From positions 1-64,000 of the forward strand of contig JAKITV010000007.1 of NCBI GenBank assembly GCA_021647885.1: a DNA stretch of 64,000 bases. Reading direction: 5' to 3'. Made by a program: the position numbers and the translations under genes. Shown here in pieces: positions 52,788-60,800 of the stretch. The notes beneath the pieces are model-generated. The model did no database searches and was not told the DNA's origin. It worked only from the letters and a program-made list of their open reading frames with translations. Origin of the DNA: Flavobacteriaceae bacterium. Lineage in GTDB: Bacteria; Bacteroidota; Bacteroidia; Flavobacteriales; Flavobacteriaceae. The stretch's first letter is position 1. Every line of letters starts with the position of its first letter.

Positions 52788-54422
52788 ATGGCAACAGGAT
52801 TTTATAATGTACCAAAAGCAGTTAACGAACCTGTAAAATCGTATGCACCAAACAGTCCAGAACGCAATGAGTTACTAGCAACTTATAAAAAAATGTATAA
52901 CGAAACTGTTGACATTCCTTTTTATATTAATGGTAAAGAAATAAGAACAGGTAATACTGTTTCCATTCATCCTCCTCATGACCATAAGCATACCGTTGGC
53001 AATTATCATTTAGCAGAAAAAGAACATATAGAAGATGCTGTAACTACTGCAATGGACGCAAGGAAAAAATGGGCTGCAACACCTTGGCAAGATCGTGCTG
53101 CTATATTTTTAAAGTGTGCCGAATTATTAGCAGGTCCTTACAGAGCAAGAATGAATGCTGCCACAATGATTGCACAATCTAAAAATGTATTTCAAGCCGA
53201 AATTGATGCTGCTTGTGAATTGATAGATTTCTTTAGGTTTAATGTTGAATTTATGACCGAAATCTATGCAAATCAACCTATTTCTTCTCCAGGAATTTGG
53301 AACCGAATGGAATACCGAGCTTTAGAAGGTTTTGTATATGCCATAACGCCATTTAACTTTACATCAATCGCTGCAAATTTACCAGCAGCCCCAGCAATGA
53401 TGGGCAATGTGGTTGTTTGGAAACCTGCACGTACGCAAGTATATTCGGCTCAAATAATTATGGATTTGTTTAAAGAAGCAGGACTGCCTGATGGAGTAAT
53501 TAATATGGTTACCGGAAACTCTGCGATGATTACCGAAGTATTGTTGGACAGCAAGCATTTTTCAGGGATTCACTTTACAGGATCTACTGGAGTTTTTAAT
53601 AGTTTTTGGGAACAGATTGGAAGAAATGTAAATCAGGGAAAATACATTTCATATCCAAGAATTGTTGGAGAAACAGGTGGCAAGGATTTTGTTTGGATGC
53701 ATCCTTCGGCTGATGCAAAACAAGTAGCAACAGCATTAACACGTGGATCGTTTGAATATCAAGGACAAAAATGTTCGGCAGCATCTAGAGCTTACATTCC
53801 TAAAAGCAAATGGAATGCCGTTAAAAAATATTTACAAGCCGATTTACAATCGATGAAAATGGGTAATCCTGATGATACTTCAAATTTTATCAATGCTGTA
53901 ATAGATGATCGTGCTTTTGATAAATTATCCAAATATATCGACAATGCCAAAAACGATGCAGATGCTGAAATTATAGCTGGTGGAAATTATGATAATTCCA
54001 TAGGCTACTTTATTGAACCAACAGTTATTTTAGCTAAAGATCCAAAATATGCAACAATGTGTACCGAACTTTTTGGGCCAATCTTAACTATTTATGTTTA
54101 TGAAGATGAAGCTTGGGAAGACACATTAACTTTGGTTGATGAAACCTCTCCTTACGCCTTAACAGGAGCTATTTTTAGTGCAGACCGTTATGTCATTGAT
54201 ATTGCCACAAACGCATTAGAAAATGCTGCGGGTAACTTTTATATTAACGACAAACCAACAGGAGCTGTTGTTGGGCAACAACCATTTGGTGGAGCAAGAG
54301 GCTCAGGAACTAATGATAAAGCAGGTTCGGTATGGAACTTATTGCGTTGGGTTTCTAACCGAACCATTAAAGAAACATTTGTGCCAGCAACAGATTATCG
54401 TTATCCGTTTTTGGAAGAGTAA
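52788..54422 (+). CDS. pruA: L-glutamate gamma-semialdehyde dehydrogenase
   Basis: NAD-dependent dehydrogenase converting P5C/glutamate semialdehyde to glutamate, the second step of proline degradation. Catalytic cysteine in YQGQKCSAASR, general base in VGETGGKDF, and FTGSTGVFNSFW for cofactor binding; the 544-residue length and the start NVPKAVNEPVKSY match the mono-functional PruA family (human ALDH4-like). The proline dehydrogenase partner is not in this window. A terminator follows. Confidence 0.95.
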   Translation: MATGFYNVPKAVNEPVKSYAPNSPERNELLATYKKMYNETVDIPFYINGKEIRTGNTVSIHPPHDHKHTVGNYHLAEKEHIEDAVTTAMDARKKWAATPWQDRAAIFLKCAELLAGPYRARMNAATMIAQSKNVFQAEIDAACELIDFFRFNVEFMTEIYANQPISSPGIWNRMEYRALEGFVYAITPFNFTSIAANLPAAPAMMGNVVVWKPARTQVYSAQIIMDLFKEAGLPDGVINMVTGNSAMITEVLLDSKHFSGIHFTGSTGVFNSFWEQIGRNVNQGKYISYPRIVGETGGKDFVWMHPSADAKQVATALTRGSFEYQGQKCSAASRAYIPKSKWNAVKKYLQADLQSMKMGNPDDTSNFINAVIDDRAFDKLSKYIDNAKNDADAEIIAGGNYDNSIGYFIEPTVILAKDPKYATMCTELFGPILTIYVYEDEAWEDTLTLVDETSPYALTGAIFSADRYVIDIATNALENAAGNFYINDKPTGAVVGQQPFGGARGSGTNDKAGSVWNLLRWVSNRTIKETFVPATDYRYPFLEE

Positions 54423-54448
54423 GAAATGTCATTTATATAATAGATTTT

Positions 54449-54480
54449 AACCTGTCTTTGTCTTAAAGATAGGTTTTTTT
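54449..54480 (+). terminator. Terminator of pruA
   Basis: AACCTGTCTT pairs with AAGATAGGTT (one G-T pair) around a 7-base loop, followed by seven T. Confidence 0.8.
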
Positions 54481-54522
54481 ATTGATACATATAGGTTGTC
54501 TTTCTAATAAAAAAACCGCTAC

Positions 54523-54534
54523 TTTCGTTTATCG
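54523..54534. repeat. Left copy of a 12-nt inverted repeat bounding the lipid cassette
   Basis: TTTCGTTTATCG; its perfect reverse complement CGATAAACGAAA is at 57668-57679, on the far side of the three-gene cassette and two bases from the mpl stop. It may mark the edges of an inserted segment, though a chance match cannot be excluded. Confidence 0.45.
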
Positions 54535-54649
54535 AACGATATAGTTTATCCTGTGCTCAGCTAGATTGAGTATAAAACAGAACCATATCTTATCCATTAG
54601 GTTTCATGCGAAAAAAATCCCGAACCATGTATTTATTATTCTATATTTT

Positions 54650-55288
54650 TCAAACTCTATTACACAGCATCCATCCAAAAACGGATGTCAGTGTAATTAC
54701 ATAAATAACAAGTACATAAATCCATTTTCCTCCAAATTTAAGAGTTGGTATTGAAGATAAGTTTAATGCTGACAGAAGCATTAAGATGACATAAATAAGT
54801 ATTGAAAAAGTGGAATGCTCGAAGAAACGTTCAAATAAAAAGATAAAAGCCAGAATAAGCACATTATTATCAAGTGCCAGTCCCTTATATGTTTTACTGT
54901 CGATAAGGCCATAAATATTAAAGTAACTCAAACGGATAGCACTTGTAGCAATAATTACAAAAGTTCCGGGTATAAACCATACATTATAATTTCCGTAGCT
55001 TAAAAGTATTAATGCAGGTAAAACTCCAAAACTTACAATATCAATCATTGAATCAAGTTGAGCTCCAAAAACACCTTGTGTTTTTGTCCTGCCTTTTAAT
55101 TTTCGGGCAATAATCCCATCGTACCAATCGAACAGAACTGCCCAAAGTACTCCAATTATTGCAGCCGGAAAATTTCCTTCTATTGCAAAGTAAATTCCTA
55201 ATACAGCACTCAATAATCCTACTAAAGAACAAATATTTGGTAAATCTTTGGCAAAAGCAAGCATGCCGGGCTGCTGTTTGTCGTTCAT
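54650..55288 (-). CDS. CDP-alcohol phosphatidyltransferase
   Basis: A 212-residue membrane enzyme with about six helices and the family motif: D54, D57-G58, A61-R62, G75, D79, D83 (DWYDGIIAR...GAQLDSMID). Spacing between AR and G is four residues longer than in typical PssA/PgsA. It transfers a phospho-alcohol between CDP and a lipid. Third gene of the cassette, one base after the aminotransferase. A CDP-aminoalcohol donor made by the two upstream genes is the most economical reading; serine or glycerol phosphate are alternatives. Confidence 0.88.
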   Translation of the reverse strand: MNDKQQPGMLAFAKDLPNICSLVGLLSAVLGIYFAIEGNFPAAIIGVLWAVLFDWYDGIIARKLKGRTKTQGVFGAQLDSMIDIVSFGVLPALILLSYGNYNVWFIPGTFVIIATSAIRLSYFNIYGLIDSKTYKGLALDNNVLILAFIFLFERFFEHSTFSILIYVILMLLSALNLSSIPTLKFGGKWIYVLVIYVITLTSVFGWMLCNRV

Positions 55289-55289
55289 G

Positions 55290-56423
55290 CTATTCGTGCT
55301 TTAAATACATAACATTTTTTAATGCTTCAATAAGTTTACTGTTTTCCTCATTGGTGCGACTTGCAATTCGAATATAGCGGTCGGCATCGGGTTGTGTTTT
55401 TCCAACACTATCTTTTATATAAATATTGTATTCAATAAAAAGGCGTTTTGTTACTTCCGGTCCGCTTAAGGCAGCATCGGGCAAACGACAAAAAATATAG
55501 TTTGCATCAGGTTTAAACACAGTCATCCCTTCAATCGCTGATAGCTTTTCACAGAAAATATCCCTGTCTGATTTGACCCGTTCGCAGCTATCTTCAAATT
55601 CCTGTTTATACAGAGGCAAGATACGCAGAAATTCTTCGGCAAATCCATTGATATTCCAAATATGAATTTCATTTCGAACTTTTACTGCAAATTTCAGGTT
55701 AGCTGTTAGTAAATATCCAATTCTAAGTCCGCAAATTCCATAAGCTTTACTCATGCTTTTAAGAATAGCCATATTTGAGTATTTATCAATATCTTGCTCT
55801 AGTGTAATATTTTCTTTATTGTTGGCAAAATCAAGAAAAGATTCATCGATAATAAGCATGCAATTATGCTTTTCCAGCTTTTGTGCAAGTCGAATTAAAT
55901 CGGCTTTCGGCACCAACATCGACGTAGGGTTATTGGGTGTTACCACAACCGCCATGTCGGCTTTCGCTTTAATGGCTTCGGCAGCAAATTTATCTACATC
56001 CAGTTGAAAGGATGGAAAATCGAGCGGAAATTCAATTACATTTCCTTTAGGCGCTGCATTTGCATATTCGTTAAATGAAGGTACCGGAACAATTATTTTT
56101 TTTGCTAAATGACCTGATAGTATTTTTATAATTTCAGCCGCACCATTTCCAACAACAATTCTTTCGTTTGGCTGCTCTATTATTTCACCAATTAGCTCGG
56201 CAAGTGCATCTTGAGCCATAGGGTAATTCAAAACTAAGTTCTGAATGTTCTCTTTTAGGTGTGTAAATACCGCTTTAGGTGGAAAATAGAGATTGTATAA
56301 ATAGGCATGGTCGGTAAAATTATACCGATAATAGCCGCCGTGTTGTTTTGATATATATTCGTATTTCTCAGTTTGTGTTTTATACTTACTTACCATCCTA
56401 TATTTATTTGAATCACTATGCAC
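55290..56423 (-). CDS. CobD/HisC-like PLP enzyme in lipid cassette
   Basis: A 377-residue fold-type I PLP enzyme: VTPNNPTS (N164), IIDESFLDFA (D193), PLP lysine K226 in SMSKAYGICGLRIGY, R234. The overall look lies between histidinol-phosphate aminotransferases and CobD-type L-threonine-phosphate decarboxylases. No his or cob genes are nearby. Within this cassette a decarboxylase of phosphoserine or phosphothreonine, giving a phospho-aminoalcohol, would fit well (inference); aminotransfer to a phospho-aldehyde is an alternative. It overlaps the nucleotidyltransferase gene by eight bases. Confidence 0.85.
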   Translation of the reverse strand: MHSDSNKYRMVSKYKTQTEKYEYISKQHGGYYRYNFTDHAYLYNLYFPPKAVFTHLKENIQNLVLNYPMAQDALAELIGEIIEQPNERIVVGNGAAEIIKILSGHLAKKIIVPVPSFNEYANAAPKGNVIEFPLDFPSFQLDVDKFAAEAIKAKADMAVVVTPNNPTSMLVPKADLIRLAQKLEKHNCMLIIDESFLDFANNKENITLEQDIDKYSNMAILKSMSKAYGICGLRIGYLLTANLKFAVKVRNEIHIWNINGFAEEFLRILPLYKQEFEDSCERVKSDRDIFCEKLSAIEGMTVFKPDANYIFCRLPDAALSGPEVTKRLFIEYNIYIKDSVGKTQPDADRYIRIASRTNEENSKLIEALKNVMYLKHE

Positions 56424-57213
56424 AAGTCTTTTCTAACTTAAGCTCTATTTTCGATTCTACCGGGAAAAGTTTTTCTGCTTCGGCTAAATCATTTATAGTA
56501 TCAATCTCGTACCACGGTTTTTGGTCGAATGAAACCGATTCAAACGACAGACTTTTATCGGCAACCATTTCAGTAAAAACAGTTTCGTAGTAACAGTTAA
56601 TGCTACCCACAGAAATATAGTAGTCTAACTTCTTAACAACTGCTTGCCATGATGAAAGCGAGAAGCTGTAAATATTAACAGTTTTATAACGAATATCAGT
56701 ATATGTTTCGGTTGTTCCTTTATGGAACTCAGTTATCTGGTTTTGCCTATTAACAGAAACAGTAGTTCCATTTAACCAGGGTTCCATTTTAGCAACAGCT
56801 ATTTTATCAGGAAAAACCATCTCATCGAGTAGAGATGTGTTTAAAACTAAATCGCTTTCAAGCAGAACAAAAGGTTCATTAATAATATTGCGAGCTATCC
56901 AAAGCGAATAAATGTTGTTAGTTGTGCGGTATAAAGGACTATGAATGTACTCAATGCTTAAGCCTCCTGAATTACTACCCAGAAAATCCATAATACATTC
57001 ACTTTTATAGCCGGTAACAATTACAAGACGTTTAAACCCTTGTTTTTTCAAGTTATTGACAAGTCGCTCAAGAATTGACTTTTCATTTACAAGGGTTAGG
57101 CATTTGGGAGAATTTTTTGTTAAAGGGAAAAGACGAATACCCGTACCTGCCGCAAGAAGTAATGCAGTGGAAATACGATTGTCACCATAATAATTATCTG
57201 AATTAATATACAT
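56416..57213 (-). CDS. LicC-like nucleotidyltransferase
   Basis: A 265-residue NTP transferase with LLLAAGTGIRLFPLTKNSPK (18-37, including K37) and the metal aspartate in LLESDLVLN. It resembles phosphocholine/phosphoaminoalcohol cytidylyltransferases (LicC, PntC), which make CDP-choline or CDP-aminoethylphosphonate. First gene of a three-gene unit with a PLP enzyme and a CDP-alcohol phosphatidyltransferase. A sugar-phosphate nucleotidyltransferase is the other possibility, less likely given the neighbours. Its codons look richer in G/C than the flanking genes. Confidence 0.86.
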   Translation of the reverse strand: MYINSDNYYGDNRISTALLLAAGTGIRLFPLTKNSPKCLTLVNEKSILERLVNNLKKQGFKRLVIVTGYKSECIMDFLGSNSGGLSIEYIHSPLYRTTNNIYSLWIARNIINEPFVLLESDLVLNTSLLDEMVFPDKIAVAKMEPWLNGTTVSVNRQNQITEFHKGTTETYTDIRYKTVNIYSFSLSSWQAVVKKLDYYISVGSINCYYETVFTEMVADKSLSFESVSFDQKPWYEIDTINDLAEAEKLFPVESKIELKLEKTCA

Positions 57214-57293
57214 ACTTTATTCAATTGGTGTCATCAAAAAAAACGTAAATGCTCGATTAAAAGCTTTTAGGCGTACTAAATATTAATACTTTG

Positions 57294-57455
57294 ATGGGTG
57301 GACTTATTACTGATAACTCAACTATAAGTATAAAGTTTGCGAATGCGATGAAAGATTGCTTAAAAAAGCACATCAACAAAAATGATAGTGAATATTTGAT
57401 ATCGAAAGATAAGGAATCCTTGCGCAAAGGTACTCTAATAATTCAGATTAACTAA
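57294..57455 (+). CDS. Short open frame, 53 codons, doubtful
   Basis: ATG to TAA on the plus strand, starting MGGLITDNSTISIKFANAM and containing lysine-rich helices (DCLKKHINKNDSEYL). I recognise no family and see no clear ribosome-binding site. It could be a small gene of the acquired segment, a fragment of a larger lost gene, or chance. Confidence 0.25.
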   Translation: MGGLITDNSTISIKFANAMKDCLKKHINKNDSEYLISKDKESLRKGTLIIQIN

Positions 57456-57667
57456 TGTTTATATTTTAGTACTTTTATCGAAATAATACAAACACATGAT
57501 AAAAGCATAATTTGAATGACAATAATTTGAAAAAAAACACGAAAACCTAACAATGTAAATAAAAAAATAAGCGAGATAGTAGTAGCATCATGGCTTGTAG
57601 CCCGTTTCACCTTTCTTGTACGCAGAAAGATTTGTCCTTCGAAATCGCTTGATTTTCATAGACTCAC

Positions 57668-57679
57668 CGATAAACGAAA
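57668..57679. repeat. Right copy of the 12-nt inverted repeat
   Basis: CGATAAACGAAA, the perfect complement of 54523-54534. It lies two bases after the mpl stop codon. Confidence 0.45.
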
Positions 57680-57681
57680 CT

Positions 57682-59037
57682 TCAAAACATTAACTCCTTG
57701 ACCTCCTCAAAATCCAAGCCTCCATAATTACCAGAACTCATAAGCAACAAAGCTTTATTATTAAAATCCTGCGAGAATAAAAATTCTTTAAAATCGTCTG
57801 GATTAGTATAAATAATTAAATCATCCCTATCAAAAGCAGAAGCTATTTGTTCTTTAGTAACTTCTTCCAGTTTTTTGATTTCTACAGCATGAGGCGAATA
57901 AAATACCACAGCAACATCTGCTGCATCTAAAGCACCTTTGTATTCTTTTAAAAATTTAGCATTTAAACTACTATAGGTATGTAACTCTAAACAGGCAATC
58001 AATGTTCTGTCCTTATATTGTTCCTTTACTGCATTTGTGGTTGCTTCTACCTTACTTGGCGAATGTGCAAAATCTTTATAAGCAACACTGTTTTTACTTT
58101 CAACAATTTTTTCTAAACGTTTGTTTGCGCCTTTAAAAGTAACGATAGCTTCATAAAAATCGTCTTCGTCAATTCCCATATGTTGGCAAATCCATTTGGC
58201 TCCAGCGAGATTGTTTAGATTGTGTTTTCCAAAAACTTCAATTGGTAATAACCCTTCTGGAGTTTCTAATAGAGTTTCTCCATTAACCACTTCGTATTCA
58301 GGAGTATGATATGGCAATTTACGTATTGTGTTTTCTGAAGCTTCAACCACGCGCTTAACTTCTAAATCTTCTTCGTTATACGTTATGCTTCCACCTTTTA
58401 CAATAGAGTCTATAAAAATGCTGAATTGTTCTACATAGCCTTCATAAGTTGGAAACACATTAATATGATCCCATGCAATTCCGCTTAACAAGGCAATATT
58501 GGGTTTGTATAAATGAAATTTTGGTCTTCTATCTATTGGAGAACTTAAATATTCGTCGCCTTCCAACACCATAAAATCGTTGTCTTTAGTAAGTTTTACC
58601 ATAACATCAAAACCATCTAATTGTGCACCAACCATATAATCGACATCACGATTATGATAATGCATGACATGAAGAATCATAGATGTAATTGTAGTTTTAC
58701 CATGGCTTCCACCAATTACAACTCTTGTCTTGTGTTTGGATTGTTCGTATAAAAACTCTGGATACGAATATATTTTTAAATCTAATTCTTGCGCTTTTAA
58801 TAATTCTGGATTATCTGTTTTGGCATGCATTCCTAAAACAACCGCATCTAAATTTTGTGTTATCTTTTCAGGAAACCAACCAAAGGTTTCTGGCAATAAC
58901 CCTTTTGCTTCTAAACGAGATTTTGAAGGCTCAAAAATCGTATCATCACTTCCTGTGACTTTATATCCTTTATTATGTAATGCAATAGCAAGATTGTGCA
59001 TGGCACTTCCACCAATGGCTATAAAATGTACATTCAT
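57682..59037 (-). CDS. mpl: UDP-MurNAc:murein tripeptide ligase
   Basis: Mur-ligase family enzyme that recycles L-Ala-D-Glu-mDAP tripeptide by joining it to UDP-MurNAc. The N-terminal IAIGGSAMHNLA and GSDDTIFEP regions, the P-loop GGSHGKTTITSM and the late DFAHSPSKVEATTNA match Mpl better than MurC (MurC has GIGGxGMSGIAE). 451 residues, full length. A near-consensus TATATTTA box at 59057-59064 (minus) may drive it. Confidence 0.92.
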   Translation of the reverse strand: MNVHFIAIGGSAMHNLAIALHNKGYKVTGSDDTIFEPSKSRLEAKGLLPETFGWFPEKITQNLDAVVLGMHAKTDNPELLKAQELDLKIYSYPEFLYEQSKHKTRVVIGGSHGKTTITSMILHVMHYHNRDVDYMVGAQLDGFDVMVKLTKDNDFMVLEGDEYLSSPIDRRPKFHLYKPNIALLSGIAWDHINVFPTYEGYVEQFSIFIDSIVKGGSITYNEEDLEVKRVVEASENTIRKLPYHTPEYEVVNGETLLETPEGLLPIEVFGKHNLNNLAGAKWICQHMGIDEDDFYEAIVTFKGANKRLEKIVESKNSVAYKDFAHSPSKVEATTNAVKEQYKDRTLIACLELHTYSSLNAKFLKEYKGALDAADVAVVFYSPHAVEIKKLEEVTKEQIASAFDRDDLIIYTNPDDFKEFLFSQDFNNKALLLMSSGNYGGLDFEEVKELMF

Positions 59038-59099
59038 TTGTTTGTAATGTGAATGGTAAATATAAGTATTGATTTGCTAAACTAAATGCAATGACATTT

Positions 59100-59624
59100 C
59101 TACTTATTTTCTGGAGGATACTTGATAAGCACTTTTTCTACAATAGCTTTCATCGTTGCTTCCCTCTTTTCTGGCGATGCTTTAGGATTATAACTGCTTT
59201 CGCTAACAGCTTGCCAAAATAATCCGCCTTTATTTTCATCTATAAAATCTATATTGATGCGCCTATTGATATTAGATTGTCCAATTGGGATTCCTAAAGA
59301 AAGTCCTCCTCCAACATTATGTCCTCCTCCACCCAAACCAACTCCAACTGTATTACGTTGGTTGTTTTGATATTCGCTACTTTGAATATTTATAAAAAAA
59401 TCTGGCGTTTCAGAAAGTATAAGTCCTTTAGATTGCAAATTAGCATCAATAGCAGCCAATAAACGTTTGGTGTCGAATTCATTCATACCAGTTTCTATAT
59501 CCCGATAATAGTTATAGGTTTTATACTTGCTGAAGTCTGTTGTTTTTTCGTAATCGTAATTTACCCTGATTGAAGCACATGACGAAACTAAAAAAACTAA
59601 TAAGATGATTTTAAGTGATTTCAT
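59100..59624 (-). CDS. DUF4136 lipoprotein
   Basis: A 174-residue predicted lipoprotein (signal ending VFLVSSC, C16) with the DUF4136 pattern: VNYDYEKTTDFSKYKTYNY near the start, DIETGMNEFDTKRLLAAIDANLQSKG, a glycine-rich segment (GVGLGGGGHNVGGG), then FIDENKGGLFWQAVSE. Common in Bacteroidota outer membranes; function unknown. I use ATG 59624 rather than the TTG three codons upstream. Confidence 0.88.
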   Translation of the reverse strand: MKSLKIILLVFLVSSCASIRVNYDYEKTTDFSKYKTYNYYRDIETGMNEFDTKRLLAAIDANLQSKGLILSETPDFFINIQSSEYQNNQRNTVGVGLGGGGHNVGGGLSLGIPIGQSNINRRINIDFIDENKGGLFWQAVSESSYNPKASPEKREATMKAIVEKVLIKYPPENK

Positions 59625-59689
59625 AACTAACAATTTTTTATAAAGTTAATCAAAAATCATTCATTTAATAGTTCATAAGAAGATTTACA

Positions 59690-60688
59690 CTAATTATTCA
59701 ACATTTTCCACAACTTATCTTTAAGTTCGGTAATGCCTTGTTGGGCTATCGAAGAAATAAAAATATAATCTATAGGAAGTGAATTATCGAGTTCGATTTT
59801 AAGTTCTGCTTTAAGCTCATCGTCTAACAAGTCACATTTTGTAATAGCAATCAACCTGTCTTTATCCAGCATTTCAGGATTGTAACGACGTAATTCATCT
59901 AACAAAATATCGTACTGCTTTTTAATATCGTTAACATCTGCAGGGATTAAAAACAGTAAGGTCGAATTACGTTCTATATGACGTAAAAAATAGTGTCCAA
60001 GTCCTTTGCCTTCGGCTGCTCCTTCTATAATCCCAGGAATATCTGCCATTACAAAGGTTTGAAAATCGCGATATTTTACAATACCCAAATTGGGTTTTAA
60101 AGTGGTAAATTCGTAATCGGCAATTTTTGGTTTTGCTGAAGTTATTACAGATAAAAGTGTCGATTTTCCAGCATTGGGAAATCCAACCAATCCAACATCT
60201 GCCAACACTTTAAGCTCTAAAGTAATTCGTTTTTCCTCATGCGGAATTCCAGGTTGTGCATATCGAGGCGTTTGGTTTGTTGAGCTTTTAAAATGCCAAT
60301 TGCCACGCCCTCCCATTCCTCCTTCACAAACTATTTTTTCTTCGTTCTCTTCGGTAATTTCAAAAATGATTTCGTTGGTTTCTGTATCTCTAATTACAGT
60401 TCCTAAAGGTACATCTATATAAACATCTGTTCCATCTGCTCCTGTACTTCTTCCTTTGCTGCCATGACTGCCATGTTCGGCTTTAATATGGCGTTTAAAT
60501 TTAAGATGCAATAATGTCCAGAGATTTTTTTTACCTCTAATTATAACATGACCACCACGACCACCATCTCCACCATCTGGTCCTCCTTTGGTAATATATT
60601 TTTCACGATGTAAATGCACAGAGCCTTTACCTCCATTTCCAGAAGTAGCTACTATTTTTACATAATCTACAAAATTACCTTCGGTCAT
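59690..60688 (-). CDS. obg: GTPase Obg
   Basis: Essential ribosome-associated GTPase. The glycine-rich OBG domain (1-158; [30 protein letters not shown]) precedes the G domain with GFPNAGKST (G1), DIPGIIEGA (G3) and ITKCDL (G4). 332 residues, with no C-terminal OCT domain, as usual in Bacteroidota. Its start codon lies six bases after a hairpin of the TTTCCCACGAAAGTGG family. Confidence 0.96.
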   Translation of the reverse strand: MTEGNFVDYVKIVATSGNGGKGSVHLHREKYITKGGPDGGDGGRGGHVIIRGKKNLWTLLHLKFKRHIKAEHGSHGSKGRSTGADGTDVYIDVPLGTVIRDTETNEIIFEITEENEEKIVCEGGMGGRGNWHFKSSTNQTPRYAQPGIPHEEKRITLELKVLADVGLVGFPNAGKSTLLSVITSAKPKIADYEFTTLKPNLGIVKYRDFQTFVMADIPGIIEGAAEGKGLGHYFLRHIERNSTLLFLIPADVNDIKKQYDILLDELRRYNPEMLDKDRLIAITKCDLLDDELKAELKIELDNSLPIDYIFISSIAQQGITELKDKLWKMLNN

Positions 60689-60694
60689 ATTTTT

Positions 60695-60713
60695 TTTCCC
60701 ACGAAAGTGGAAA
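60695..60713. repeat. Start-proximal hairpin before obg
   Basis: TTTCCCACGAAAGTGGAAA; on the obg coding strand it ends six bases before the ATG. Same family as the elements before ridA and purK. Confidence 0.7.
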
Positions 60714-60742
60714 TCTTTTAAATTGAAACTAAAATGAATATA

Positions 60743-60798
60743 GATTCCTGCCTTGCTCCTCTGCTAAAGCTTCGGTGACACGCAGACGCAGGAATGAC
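60743..60798. repeat. Interrupted GATTCCTGCC...GCAGGAATGAC repeat
   Basis: The ends match the 40724-40747 unit, but about 35 bases are inserted in its middle. Upstream DNA (ATTGAAACTAAAATGAATATA) also resembles the spacer of the 40673 copy, so the two are distant copies of one longer element. Confidence 0.65.
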
Positions 60799-60800
60799 AA

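Larger units (their letters stand above)
57214..57681. other. Gap of 468 bases upstream of the lipid cassette
   Basis: Between mpl and the nucleotidyltransferase. It shows no convincing -7 box for the cassette. It holds one short open frame (57294-57455), an AT-rich stretch, a compositionally different stretch with GTAGCCCGTTTCACC near 57597, and the right copy of the 12-nt inverted repeat (57668-57679). Confidence 0.6.

Noticed and set aside
55290..56423. Calling the PLP enzyme histidinol-phosphate aminotransferase (hisC)
   Set aside because: No histidine genes are nearby, and the operon partners are lipid head-group enzymes; the family resemblance alone does not settle the substrate.
54650..57213. 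Phosphonate (aminoethylphosphonate) lipid pathway
   Set aside because: No PEP mutase or phosphonopyruvate decarboxylase gene is in the window, so a phosphonate route is not supported over a phosphate-ester route.
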